Assembly: GCA_038210135.1 (NCBI GenBank)
Contig: JBBQWZ010000002.1
Coordinates: 124,001-188,000, forward strand
Length of the DNA stretch: 64,000 nt
Source: JBBQWZ01 sp038210135
GTDB taxonomy: Bacteria > Acidobacteriota > Terriglobia > Bryobacterales > Bryobacteraceae
Direction: 5' to 3'
Notes under the pieces: generated by a model
Database searches by the model: none
Seen by the model: the letters and a program-made list of their open reading frames with translations, nothing else
What the model was told of the DNA's origin: nothing
Position numbers and translations under genes: made by a program
Part shown: in pieces, positions 27,301 to 35,552 of the stretch
Numbering within the stretch: the first letter of the stretch is position 1
Layout: each line of letters opens with the position of its first letter

Positions 27301-27602
27301 GGCCTCTCGTCGGAACCCGCACCTGGGGCGGACTCGTGGGAACTCTCGGCGTGCCACAGCCCATCGACGGCGGCGGCATCACCGCGCCGGCTCTCGCCTT
27401 CTACGACCTCAAAGGACGTTGGGCGGTCGAGAACGAAGGCGTCGCGCCGGACATCGAAGTCGAATACACCGCCGCCGATGTTGTCAAAGGCCACGACCCG
27501 CAGCTCGAACGCGCCGTCGCCGAAGCCATGAGCCTGCTGAAGAACACGCCCTCGCCGCGCGTTCCCCGCCCGGCTCCCATCGATCGCACTTCGAAGAAAT
27601 AG
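24339..27602 (+). CDS. Tricorn-type protease (S41 family, exported)
   Basis: This 1,087-residue protein has a signal peptide (LLLALLAVTLSPCLSA) and then two beta-propeller regions rich in FSPDGS and WSPDGS blades (roughly residues 25-330 and 330-550). A C-terminal half contains a PDZ-like segment (DYLLEVNGRSLTSATNLYSA) and the S41 catalytic core. The nucleophile Ser lies in NESAGSGGDALPYYF, the His in LTVGHSYLQG, and a catalytic-loop segment in RTWGGLVGTLG, as in tricorn protease. It probably trims oligopeptides in the periplasm. Its place after a TonB receptor suggests peptide scavenging, which is inference. Confidence 0.93.
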   Translation: MKSKTLLLALLAVTLSPCLSAQGTRLLRHPTVSRDSIAFEYAGDLWIVGRAGGSARRLTSTPGAETEPRFSPDGSEIAYSATIAGNKDVYLIPSAGGEPKRLTFHPGADHVRGWTNDGKSVVFGSSRDSMPQQSYLRLWTVHTTGGMEQPLPLPRAFSGSFSPDGRRLAYEEFSTEFIPEWHESSMWRHYRGGRTHPIRLISLSDFSGEKLPWDNSNDTDPMWVGNTVYFLSDRNHNVNLYSYNTTNKQLKQLTKHDDFDVMNATATSDAIVYEQAGFIHLFDLKTGQGRQLNIQVSGDFPWAQPQFKKVASMIRSSALSPTGIRAAFEARGEIFTVGTGKGDYRNLTQSPAAHDRNPAWSPDGSQLAWLSDASGENQLLIGDATGIAKPRAIALPAIAYFTDPAWSPDGKQMLLEDNHRSLWIIEVASGKATKVDTETHPDVSRNFDAVWAPDSKWVAYSKNLPNRLRAVYVYSLTEQKPHAITDGLSDSLSPAFDASGKYLYFLSSTNYGPRTGWLEMSSLDRPVRRAIYLVVLSATEPSPLLPETGDEPKPASPDVPVAKPEAAKSVTVRIDFDKIGQRILSLNVPPADYSSLTAGAAGSIYYIEPSGTNPVAGGRLQRYQLKERAAAPFLEGVRGYSLSGDQKKLLYQAGAHGWGVVPVDRPAKAGDGMLAVDQLQMMVDPRAEWAEIFRESWRTQRDYFYDAKMHGANWQAVHEKYLPLLAHVAHRADLGYLIAMVGGELTVGHSYLQGSGDIPGEDTTAPVGLLGADYTVDQGRYKISHIFNGENWNPDLRAPLSAPGVDVAEGDYLLEVNGRSLTSATNLYSAFEGTAGRQMILRVSKSALGEGSRLVTVVPIASEDGLRTRAWIEANRRTVDRLSGGKLAYVWLPNTGAQGYSSFTRYYFAQQEKEGAVIDERYNHGGMVADYIVNELDRKLMGFFATRDGVEASSPSAGIYGPKVMIINESAGSGGDALPYYFHLRKIGPLVGTRTWGGLVGTLGVPQPIDGGGITAPALAFYDLKGRWAVENEGVAPDIEVEYTAADVVKGHDPQLERAVAEAMSLLKNTPSPRVPRPAPIDRTSKK

Positions 27603-27932
27603 GAAATCGCGAAGGGAGAAACCACAACAACAGTTCCCAAAGCCAGCCAACTAAACGACTTACTGAAAATCGGCTTCGTTCCGCTACATTCCAAAAACCG
27701 GCATGGCTTGAACCCGGAGCGTAAGCGACGGGACTCCAATAAGTCCAAACGTGAGGGCGGGGATTGCGAGGCCTAGCCCGGTGGAGACGAGGCCGTTCAA
27801 GCGACCTCCAGATCGCACGGAACCCTTTCCGAACCGCGAACGAGTGACCGGCCCATTCTTCATCAAGCCACCCAACCAGCGGACACTGTCCACGCCCGCT
27901 TGACGCGATCCGCAATAATAGAAGTTCCCCCC
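27603..27932. repeat. Intergenic region with two members of the dispersed repeat family
   Basis: I see no gene in these 330 bases. A repeat relative GCTTGAACCCGGAGCG continues to about 27734, and a second one with CCGAACCGCGAACGAGTGACC lies at 27829-27855. Just before ileS there is an AATAAT box (27914-27919) that could be a -10 element, 13 bases before the ATG. Confidence 0.55.
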
Positions 27933-30773
27933 ATGGAAACTTCCGACCTCAAAAAAACAGTCCATCTCCCCAAGACGGACTACCCGATGAAGGCCAACCT
28001 CCCGCAGGCCGAGCCGAAGCTGCTGGCCCGCTGGAAGGACGAAGACCTCTACAGCCAGATTCGGAAATCCTCCGCCGGACGTCCCATGTACGTCCTCCAC
28101 GACGGACCGCCCTATGCCAACGGCAACATCCACCTCGGCACGGCGCTCAACAAAATTCTCAAGGATCTGATCGTCAAGTCGAAGACCATGGCCGGCTTTG
28201 ATTCGCCGTACATCCCCGGCTGGGATTGCCACGGCCTCCCCATCGAAATCAAAGTGGACGGCCTGCTCGGACCGAAGAAAGCCCAGATGACCACCGCGCA
28301 GATCCGCAAGGTCTGCCGCGAGTACGCCGCAAAATGGGTCGATACCCAGCGCGCGCAATTCATGCGGCTCGGCGTTTTTGGACGCTGGTTCGATCCGTAT
28401 CTCACGATGTCCGCCGAATACCAGGCCGTCATCGCGCAGGCCTTCGTAGACTTCCTTGAAAAGGGCTACGTCTACAAAGGACTCAAGCCCGTCAACTGGT
28501 GCATCCACGATCGCACCGCGCTCGCTGAAGCCGAAGTCGAATACGAGAACCACTCCAGCCCGTCCATCTGGGTTCGCTTCAAGCTCACCTCCGACGCCGC
28601 CGTGATCGATCCCGCACTCGCCGGAAAAGAAGTCTACGGCCTCATCTGGACCACCACGCCTTGGACCATCCCGGCCAACATGGCGATCTGCTATCACCCG
28701 AAATTCATCTACGTCGCCGTCGCCGTCCACGAGCACGTGTATCTAGTTGCCGAAGAACTCCTCAAGGCCACCGCCGAAGCCTGCAAGTGGGAGGATCCGC
28801 AAATCCTGGCGCGCTTTGAAGGCGCCAATCTCGAAGGCACCGTTTTCCGCCACCCCTTTCTCGATCGCGATTCGCTCGGCATCCTTGGCGATCACGTCAC
28901 GCTCGAACAGGGCACCGGCGCGGTGCACACGGCCCCCGGCCACGGAGCCGAGGATTATGCCGTCGGCCGCAAGTACGGCATCGACACCTACTGCCCGATC
29001 GACGCCGGTGGACGCTTCTATCACGTCGAGAATGAGCCCGGAACGCTTCCTGAAGTTCTCATTGGCAAAACGGTATGGGAAGCGAATCCCATCGTCAACG
29101 ATCTGCTCACCCACCACAAGGCGCTTCTCGCCCAGCGCAAGATCGAACACAGCTATCCGCATTGCTGGCGCTGCCACAATCCAACCATTTTCCGCGCCAC
29201 GGAGCAGTGGTTCATCGGCATGGATCGCCTCGCCAATCTCGACGACAACACGCTCCGCGAGAACGCCCTCGAAGCCGTTAAGGGTATCGACTGGCATCCG
29301 AAATGGGGCGAGGATCGCATTGGCAACATGATCGCCTCGCGCCCCGATTGGTGCATCTCGCGCCAGCGCGTCTGGGGCGTGCCCATCGTGATGTTCTACT
29401 GCGCCGACTGCAACACGCAGTTCGACGACATCCCTGTCCTGACTGCGATCACCAATCAGTTCAAAGAGCACACCGCCGACTATTGGTACAACCACACCGT
29501 CGCCGAGCTCGTGCCCGCCGGAACAAAGTGCGCCAAGTGCGGCTGCACCGAGTTCCGCAAGGAATCCGACATCCTCGACGTCTGGTTCGATTCCGGCTCC
29601 TCGCACCTTGCTGTGCTCACCGAGAAGAACGGACTGCCTTGGCCGGCCAACATGTACATGGAAGGCGGCGACCAGTATCGCGGCTGGTTCCATTCGTCTC
29701 TGCTGATCGGCGTCGGGCTCCGCGGCCAAGCGCCCTATCGCGAGTGCGCCACCCACGGCTGGACCCTCGATGAGAAGGGGCAGGCGATGTCCAAATCGCT
29801 CGGCAACACCATCGAGCCCGAGGACATCATCAAGGAATACGGCGCCGACCTGGTCCGCCTCTGGACCGCCTCCGTCGAATTCACCGAAGACGTGACGCTC
29901 TCGAAAACCATCCTGCAGCGATTGTCCGAAGCCTATCGCAAGATGCGGAACACGTTCCGCTACTCGCTCGGCAATCTGCACGACTTCGACCCAATCGCGA
30001 ACGCCATCGATCCCTCGAAGCTGCTCGAGATCGATGTTTGGATCCTCGCCAAGATGGAAGTGCTGATCGCCGAAGTCCGCGCCTTCTACGCGGAGTTCGC
30101 CTTTCACCGGGCTTATCGCGCCATCTACGACTTCACCACGACCGAGCTTAGCGCGCTCTACTTCGACGTCTTGAAGGACCGTCTCTACACCGCGGCCACC
30201 GATTCCGTCGCGCGCCGCTCCGGCCAGACCGCGCTCTATCGCGTCCACTACGCGCTCATCCGGCTGCTCGCGCCGATCCTCACTTTCACGGCGGAGGAGA
30301 CCTGGACCTATACGACCATGAAGCCGGCCGACGCTCCGTCGAGCGTCCACTGCGCGCTGTTCCCCGAGCCTGATGAAGTGATGGTTGGGATCTCGGCCGA
30401 ACAGCGTGCGTCCGCGGTCAACTGGGACAAGCTGATTGCCGTTCGCGAGCCGGTCCTCAAAGCTCTCGAAGAAGCCCGCCAGGCGAAGACCATCGGAGCC
30501 CCGCTCGAAGCGCACGTCACCGTCGCCGCCAACAGCGACCTCATGCCGCTGCTCGAGAAGTACGCCGCCGATTTGCCCGGCCTGTTCATCGTGTCCGAAG
30601 TGTCGCTTGAAGACGGACCCCTCGCCGATGCCGCCGTGAAAGTCGAACGAGCGACCGGCGAGAAGTGCGCCCGCTGCTGGAAGTACACGCACGACACCGG
30701 AGCCGTCGCCGAATATCCAACCGTTTGCAAAGCCTGCGGCGATGCCCTACAAGTGATGGGAGTTCCGGCCTGA
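27933..30773 (+). CDS. ileS: Isoleucyl-tRNA synthetase
   Basis: This enzyme charges tRNA-Ile in the cytoplasm. Class I signatures are PYANGNIHLGTALNK (HIGH motif) and AMSKSLGNTIEP (KMSKS motif). The editing domain (WTTTPWTIPANMA) and the C-terminal zinc finger (CARCWKY and CKACGDA) are present, as in bacterial-type IleRS. From the ATG at 27933 (METSDLKKTVHLPKTDYPMK) the length is 946 residues, which is normal. An upstream in-frame ATG at 27900 would only add 11 residues without family support. lspA follows 10 bases after the stop, the classical ileS-lspA pair. Confidence 0.97.
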   Translation: METSDLKKTVHLPKTDYPMKANLPQAEPKLLARWKDEDLYSQIRKSSAGRPMYVLHDGPPYANGNIHLGTALNKILKDLIVKSKTMAGFDSPYIPGWDCHGLPIEIKVDGLLGPKKAQMTTAQIRKVCREYAAKWVDTQRAQFMRLGVFGRWFDPYLTMSAEYQAVIAQAFVDFLEKGYVYKGLKPVNWCIHDRTALAEAEVEYENHSSPSIWVRFKLTSDAAVIDPALAGKEVYGLIWTTTPWTIPANMAICYHPKFIYVAVAVHEHVYLVAEELLKATAEACKWEDPQILARFEGANLEGTVFRHPFLDRDSLGILGDHVTLEQGTGAVHTAPGHGAEDYAVGRKYGIDTYCPIDAGGRFYHVENEPGTLPEVLIGKTVWEANPIVNDLLTHHKALLAQRKIEHSYPHCWRCHNPTIFRATEQWFIGMDRLANLDDNTLRENALEAVKGIDWHPKWGEDRIGNMIASRPDWCISRQRVWGVPIVMFYCADCNTQFDDIPVLTAITNQFKEHTADYWYNHTVAELVPAGTKCAKCGCTEFRKESDILDVWFDSGSSHLAVLTEKNGLPWPANMYMEGGDQYRGWFHSSLLIGVGLRGQAPYRECATHGWTLDEKGQAMSKSLGNTIEPEDIIKEYGADLVRLWTASVEFTEDVTLSKTILQRLSEAYRKMRNTFRYSLGNLHDFDPIANAIDPSKLLEIDVWILAKMEVLIAEVRAFYAEFAFHRAYRAIYDFTTTELSALYFDVLKDRLYTAATDSVARRSGQTALYRVHYALIRLLAPILTFTAEETWTYTTMKPADAPSSVHCALFPEPDEVMVGISAEQRASAVNWDKLIAVREPVLKALEEARQAKTIGAPLEAHVTVAANSDLMPLLEKYAADLPGLFIVSEVSLEDGPLADAAVKVERATGEKCARCWKYTHDTGAVAEYPTVCKACGDALQVMGVPA

Positions 30774-30783
30774 CGCCGGTTCC

Positions 30784-31311
30784 ATGAACAAGCGCTTCCA
30801 ATCCTTCGCGATTATCGTCGCGGTGTTCCTGCTTGACCGCATTACGAAACTCGCCATCCAGGCGCGCGTCACCGAGTGGGAACGCATCCCCGTCATCAGC
30901 AACTTCTTCAACATCGTCCACTCCGAAAATCGAGGAGCCGCCTTCGGCTTTCTCAACGACGCGCCCGACGCGTGGCGCGCGCCCCTCCTCATCGGACTCT
31001 CCTCCGCCATCCTGATTCTGCTCGCCGTCCTGATCTGGCAGCCCTCGCGCGGCGGACTCCAAGAAAGCGCCCTGCTCCGCACCGCCCTCGCTCTCGTCTT
31101 TGGCGGAGCTGTCGGCAACCTGTACGACCGCGCCTTCGTCGGCAGCGTCACCGACTTCCTCCAGTTCTTCTTCGGACCCTACGAGTTCGCCTCGTTCAAC
31201 ATCGCCGACTCCGCCATCACCATCGGAGCCTGCCTGCTGGTCATCGACATGTGGCGCTCCCGAGGCCACCAAAAAGTACAAAGCCTGACGCCCCCAGAGG
31301 CGCAACCGTAA
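30784..31311 (+). CDS. lspA: Lipoprotein signal peptidase (signal peptidase II)
   Basis: This inner-membrane aspartyl protease cleaves signal peptides of diacylglyceryl-modified prolipoproteins. The 175-residue protein has four hydrophobic segments and the two catalytic aspartates in GGAVGNLYDRAFVGSVTDF and FNIADSAITIG. It lies between ileS and lgt, so two steps of lipoprotein maturation are encoded together, though a repeat separates it from lgt. Confidence 0.96.
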   Translation: MNKRFQSFAIIVAVFLLDRITKLAIQARVTEWERIPVISNFFNIVHSENRGAAFGFLNDAPDAWRAPLLIGLSSAILILLAVLIWQPSRGGLQESALLRTALALVFGGAVGNLYDRAFVGSVTDFLQFFFGPYEFASFNIADSAITIGACLLVIDMWRSRGHQKVQSLTPPEAQP

Positions 31312-31330
31312 AGGCCACGCTCGCTAATCT

Positions 31331-31386
31331 CAGCACCGAACCGCGACCGTCAAGCAGCACCGAACCGCGACCGTGAGGGAGCGGAC
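31331..31386. repeat. Dispersed intergenic repeat, about 1.5 units
   Basis: Two partial units with the core CAGCACCGAACCGCGACCGT lie between lspA and lgt. The second ends in GAGGGAGCGGAC. They match the tandem array at 15606-15830. Confidence 0.75.
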
Positions 31387-31455
31387 GTCCCCCGGCCAAT
31401 CACCAAGTGTGCGGACCTCCGACGCCCATACCAGCGGATAATAGAATCGTCAGCC

Positions 31456-32247
31456 ATGCTCCCTAAGCTCATCTCTTTCGGCAAGTTCTATATCCCCACT
31501 TACGGGCTAATGGTCGCGCTAGCCTTCCTGGTCGGACTTTGGGTCACGCAGAAATGCGCCAAAAAGATCGGCCTTGATCCCGAGAAGATCTCGAACCTTG
31601 CCGTCTACTGCGCCCTCGCCGGATTGCTCGGAGCCAAGATTTTCATGATCCTTTTCGACTGGCCCCAGTTCGCCGCCAACCCGAAGGAGATCTTCTCGCT
31701 CGCTACCTTGCAAGCCGCCGGTGTCTTCCAGGGCGGCCTGATCCTGGCGCTGATCTTCGCCGTCGTCTACATGAAGCGCAACAGACTGCCCTTCCTCCGG
31801 ACCGCCGATGCCTTCGCGCCCGGCCTCACGATCGGACACGCCATCGGACGCATCGGCTGCTTCGCCGCCGGTTGCTGCTGGGGCGACCACTGCGAGCGCG
31901 CGTGGGCCGTCGTGTACCGCAATCCGGAGGTTCAGGAGTTCAGCGAAGTGCCGATGAACGTGCCGCTCCATCCCGCGCAGCTCTACGAGATGCTGCTGCT
32001 CGGCCTGATCTTCGTGTATCTCTGGAAGCGCTTCAGCAAGCCGCACCAAGCCGGCAGGATACTGGCCGAATACTTGATCTTGTCATCCGTCGCGCGCTTC
32101 GTCGTCGAGTTCTACCGCGTCCACGCGCAAGGCCTGCCCTTCGGCGGCCCCTTCTCGATCACCCAATGGATCTCGCTCGCGTTACTCGTGCTCGGTGTCG
32201 GCCTATGGTTCCGCTCGCGAACCCTAGTAGCACCCGTGCCCGCGTAG
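31456..32247 (+). CDS. lgt: Prolipoprotein diacylglyceryl transferase
   Basis: Lgt moves diacylglycerol from phosphatidylglycerol to the lipobox cysteine of prolipoproteins, the step before LspA. The 263-residue membrane protein has about seven helices and the family signature GHAIGRIGCFAAGCCWG, with HPAQLYE further on. TAGAAT at 31442-31447 lies eight bases before the ATG, and no ribosome site is visible, so the transcript may be nearly leaderless. Confidence 0.95.
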   Translation: MLPKLISFGKFYIPTYGLMVALAFLVGLWVTQKCAKKIGLDPEKISNLAVYCALAGLLGAKIFMILFDWPQFAANPKEIFSLATLQAAGVFQGGLILALIFAVVYMKRNRLPFLRTADAFAPGLTIGHAIGRIGCFAAGCCWGDHCERAWAVVYRNPEVQEFSEVPMNVPLHPAQLYEMLLLGLIFVYLWKRFSKPHQAGRILAEYLILSSVARFVVEFYRVHAQGLPFGGPFSITQWISLALLVLGVGLWFRSRTLVAPVPA

Positions 32248-32321
32248 CCGTCAAACCGATCCGCGAAAGCGGGCGGGCGTATCCTCTTGCCCTCCCACCA
32301 ACGACGCGGTAAGCTAGATAC

Positions 32322-33299
32322 ATGGTAAAGTCTATCGATTCAGTAGGGATTCTTTTTGAGCATCCGGATTGGTTTAACTTGCTGTTCGCCGAGCTCGGCA
32401 AACGCGGAATTCCCGTCACCAAACTCCACGCGGATCGCCTGCTGTTCGACCCTGAAGCCGACGGCCTGCCCGCGCTGGTCGTCAATCGGATGAGCCCGTC
32501 CTCGTGGAAGCGCGGCCATGGAAATGGCATCTTTGCCGTCCGTGATTTCCTCGCCCACCTCGACGAAACTGGCATCGCCGTCGTCAACGGCAGCCACGCC
32601 TACGGAGTGGAAATTTCGAAGGCTCGCCAGCTGGACATCCTGCGTCGGGCAGGCGTCGCGTATCCGAAGGCACGAGTGATCAATCACCCGTCGCTGGCTG
32701 TCGAAGCGGCCAAGGGCCTGCGTTTCCCGGTAGTCACGAAACCCAACATCGGCGGCAGTGGAGCGGGAATTCAGCGCTTCGATACGCCGGAGCAGCTTGC
32801 GGAAGCGGCCGCCGCGGGCACCATCGATCTCGGAGTGGATAACGTCGGGCTGGTGCAGGAATTCCTGCCAGCGCGCGGCGGTTCCATCGTGCGCGTCGAG
32901 GTGCTGGATGGCGAGTTCCTCTACGCGATCCAGATCTGGCCCGACAATTCGAATTTCAACTTGTGCCCGGCGGACATCTGCCAAAAGGACGCCACCGAAG
33001 ACCTGGGTGTGTGCCCCGCGGAGCCCAAGAAGAAGCTGCGTATTGAAGGCTTCCAACCGCCGCAGGCTGCCATCGACGGAGCACTGAAGTTAGCCCGCGC
33101 CGCAAATCTCGACGTCGGCGGGATTGAGTACCTGATCGACGATCGTACGGGCGAGTTGAACTTCTACGACATCAACGCGTTATCGAACTTCGTGACGGAC
33201 GCGGTCCATGTGGTCGGCTTCGATCCGACAGCGAAGTTCGTGGATTATCTGGAGCGGAGACTGGCCCACGTTCTGGAACCCGAGCTGGTGTTGTCGTAG
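32322..33299 (+). CDS. RimK-like ATP-grasp ligase of unknown substrate
   Basis: This 325-residue protein has the ATP-grasp layout. A pre-ATP region begins KSIDSVGILFEHPDWFN. The nucleotide-binding lysine and glycine loop is VVTKPNIGGSGAGIQRF (about residues 136-152), a hinge is NVGLVQEFLP, and the metal-binding end is LNFYDINALSNF. Enzymes of this type join a carboxylate to an amine through an acyl phosphate, as in RimK or glutathione synthetase. Cysteines in LCPADICQKD and LGVCPAEP are unusual for the family. It stands alone between lgt and a convergent gene, so its substrate cannot be inferred. Confidence 0.8.
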   Translation: MVKSIDSVGILFEHPDWFNLLFAELGKRGIPVTKLHADRLLFDPEADGLPALVVNRMSPSSWKRGHGNGIFAVRDFLAHLDETGIAVVNGSHAYGVEISKARQLDILRRAGVAYPKARVINHPSLAVEAAKGLRFPVVTKPNIGGSGAGIQRFDTPEQLAEAAAAGTIDLGVDNVGLVQEFLPARGGSIVRVEVLDGEFLYAIQIWPDNSNFNLCPADICQKDATEDLGVCPAEPKKKLRIEGFQPPQAAIDGALKLARAANLDVGGIEYLIDDRTGELNFYDINALSNFVTDAVHVVGFDPTAKFVDYLERRLAHVLEPELVLS

Positions 33300-33337
33300 T
33301 TAGCGACTGTTAGCCATTCCCTTTTTAAAGCTACCTC

Positions 33338-33378
33338 GCGGCACGTGCTCGAAGGAGCAGCGTGCCGCTTTTGTTTTT
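33338..33378. terminator. Bidirectional intrinsic terminator between convergent genes
   Basis: GCGGCACGTGCTC pairs with GAGCAGCGTGCCGC (one bulged G, four-base loop) and is followed by TTTTGTTTTT on the plus strand. It lies between the convergent ATP-grasp and fadB-like genes. Confidence 0.85.
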
Positions 33379-33388
33379 GCGTGTAAGC

Positions 33389-35506
33389 CTACGCGCTAGC
33401 GCCGGCGGCTTCCTTTTGCTTATCCCATTCCTTGAAGCTCGATCCCGTTTCGGCGAGCTGCTCTAGGAGGGGCGCCGGCGTCCAGAATTCGCCGTGCTGC
33501 TTCTCGAATTCGCAGATGCGGTCGTAGACCTTCTTGAGGCCGACCGTGTCCGCGTAGAACATCGGCCCTCCGCGCCAGGCGGGGAAGCCGTAGCCCATCA
33601 GATAGACAATGTCGATGTCGACGGCGCGCAGCGCAAAGCCTTCTTCGAGGATGCGGGCGCCTTCGTTGGCGAGCGCGTAGATGGTGCGCTCGATGATCTC
33701 CTCGTTGGTGATCGTTCGGCGCGTGACGCCGGATTCGGCGGCGGCTTTCTCGATCAATTCCGCGACCAGCGGATCCGGCATCGGACGGCGATTCTCGTCG
33801 TATTTGTACCAGCCGGCTCCGGTCTTCTGGCCGTAGCGGCCGAGTTCGCAGAGCATGTCGGAAATCTTGGCGTAGCGAAGCTTCGGATCGCGCAGGTGCG
33901 CGTACTCCTTGCGAATGCGCCAGCCCACGTCGAGGCCGGCGAGGTCGCCCATCGCAAGCGGGCCCATGGCCATGCCCCATTCATAAAGGGCTCCGTCGAT
34001 CTGCTCCGGCGGGGCGCCTTCTTCGGCAAGGAAGACCGCTTCGCGCCCGTACGGCTCGACCATGCGGTTGCCGATGAAGCCGCGGCAGTTGCCGGCGAGG
34101 ACGCCGACCTTGTTCAGCTTCTTAGCGAGCTGCATGGAAGTCGCGATCACGCTCTTCGAAGTCTTCGCTCCCTTCACGATCTCAAGCAGGCGCATGACGT
34201 TCGCGGGGCTGAAGAAGTGGTGGCCGATGACCATCTCCGGGCGCGACGTCGCCGAGGCGATCTCGTCGATGCTGAGGGTCGAGGTGTTCGACGCGAGGAT
34301 GCAATCCGGCTTAGCGATCTTGTCGAGCGCTCCGAAGATCTCTTTCTTCAGGGCCATGCCTTCGAACACCGCTTCGACGATGATGTCGGCCTTCTCGAAG
34401 CCGTCATAGGTGAGCTGCGGCGTGATCAGGGCCATGCGCTTGTCCATCACATCCTGGGGAAAGCGGCCCTTTTTCACGGAATTCGAGTAATTCTTGGCGA
34501 TGATCGCCATGCCCTTGTCGAGGGCTTCCTGCGTGGTTTCCTTGATGATTACAGGGATGCCGGCGTTCGCGTAGTTCATCGCGATGCCGCCGCCCATGGT
34601 TCCGGCACCGATGACAGCTGCACTCTTGATGTCGTACATGGGCGTGTCTTTTTCGATCCCGGGGATCTTCGCAACCGCGCGCTCGCCGAAGAAGGCGTGG
34701 ATCAGCGACTTCGACTGATCGGCAAAAAGACACTTCTGGAACAGCTCCGCTTCCTTGGCGCAGCCGTCGGCGAAGTTCATCGTGGTGGCTGCTTCGACGG
34801 CGTCGATCGCGGCGATGGGAGCCAACTGACCGCGCCTAGTCTTCTTGGCTTCCTTGCGGGCGGCGTCGAAGACTCCGGGCTCGACCGCCAGCTTGTCGGA
34901 CAGATCGCGCGTCTTGCGGATGCTCGACTGGGCTTTCGCGAAAGCAATCGCGCCTTCGAGAAGTTCGCCGTCCACGATCTTGTCAATGATGCCGGACGCG
35001 AGTGCGTCGGCAGCTTTGATCGGCTCCCCGTAGGCGCACATCTCAATCGCCTTCGCGACACCGGCCAATCGTGGGAGCCGTTGCGTACCTGCGGCTCCAG
35101 GTATGATGCCGAGCTTACATTCGGGCTGACCAACTTGCGCGGACGCGACGGCCACACGGTAGTGGCCCGACATCGCGACCTCGAGGCCGCCGCCGAACGC
35201 CGTGCCGTGGATCGCCATGACGACGGGCTTGGGGCAATCCTCGATCTTGAGAAGGCCGGGGGTCAGACTGAGGCGCGGACGCGCGCCGGAGGTCATCTTG
35301 CCGAACTCGCGAATGTCGGCTCCGGCGATGAACGTCCGGCCGCCGCCGATGATCACGATCGATTGCACGGCGGGATCGGCTCCGGCGGTTTCAACGTGGG
35401 CAATGATGCCCTCGGGCACGCCGGGCGAAAGCGCGTTCACGGGAGGATTCTCGATGGTTATGACCGCGACGCCGTCGCGGTGGGTCAACGTAACTAGTTC
35501 ACTCAT
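33389..35506 (-). CDS. Bifunctional enoyl-CoA hydratase/3-hydroxyacyl-CoA dehydrogenase (FadB/FadJ-like)
   Basis: This 705-residue protein does the two middle steps of fatty-acid beta-oxidation. The N-terminal crotonase domain (residues 1 to about 190) has IENPPVNALSPGV and the oxyanion segment GGGRTFIAGADIREF. The NAD-binding dehydrogenase domain begins at AAVIGAGTMGGGIAMNYANA and has the IGHHFFSPANVM segment with the catalytic His. The C-terminal dehydrogenase half includes GYGFPAWRGGPMFYAD. The ATG at 35506 has AAAAGGAAA 8 bases upstream; the longer open frame lacks homology. The acyl-CoA ligase gene lies 46 bases upstream in the same direction. Confidence 0.94.
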   Translation of the reverse strand: MSELVTLTHRDGVAVITIENPPVNALSPGVPEGIIAHVETAGADPAVQSIVIIGGGRTFIAGADIREFGKMTSGARPRLSLTPGLLKIEDCPKPVVMAIHGTAFGGGLEVAMSGHYRVAVASAQVGQPECKLGIIPGAAGTQRLPRLAGVAKAIEMCAYGEPIKAADALASGIIDKIVDGELLEGAIAFAKAQSSIRKTRDLSDKLAVEPGVFDAARKEAKKTRRGQLAPIAAIDAVEAATTMNFADGCAKEAELFQKCLFADQSKSLIHAFFGERAVAKIPGIEKDTPMYDIKSAAVIGAGTMGGGIAMNYANAGIPVIIKETTQEALDKGMAIIAKNYSNSVKKGRFPQDVMDKRMALITPQLTYDGFEKADIIVEAVFEGMALKKEIFGALDKIAKPDCILASNTSTLSIDEIASATSRPEMVIGHHFFSPANVMRLLEIVKGAKTSKSVIATSMQLAKKLNKVGVLAGNCRGFIGNRMVEPYGREAVFLAEEGAPPEQIDGALYEWGMAMGPLAMGDLAGLDVGWRIRKEYAHLRDPKLRYAKISDMLCELGRYGQKTGAGWYKYDENRRPMPDPLVAELIEKAAAESGVTRRTITNEEIIERTIYALANEGARILEEGFALRAVDIDIVYLMGYGFPAWRGGPMFYADTVGLKKVYDRICEFEKQHGEFWTPAPLLEQLAETGSSFKEWDKQKEAAGASA

Positions 35507-35520
35507 GTTTGTTTCCTTTT

Positions 35521-35541
35521 GCCCGCTTTTTATAAGCGGGG
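35521..35541 (-). other. Hairpin in the fadD-fadB spacer
   Basis: GCCCGCTT-TTTAT-AAGCGGGGC forms a stem of about seven base pairs between the acyl-CoA ligase stop and the fadB-like start. It lacks a T-run on the minus strand, so attenuation or mRNA processing is more likely than full termination. Confidence 0.45.
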
Positions 35542-35552
35542 CTAAATCAAAA

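Noticed and set aside
28743..30692. Minus-strand frame of 649 codons opposite ileS
   Set aside because: The plus strand carries an intact IleRS with all signatures. The minus frame has no ribosome site, signal or motif.
32248..32321. Replication origin at the composition switch
   Set aside because: I see no DnaA-box cluster, AT-rich unwinding region or dnaA/dnaN/gyrB neighbourhood. I keep the switch only as an observation.
33494..35497. Plus-strand frame of 667 codons opposite the fadB-like gene
   Set aside because: It mirrors the minus-strand gene base for base and its translation is low-complexity Asp/Arg/Val-rich.
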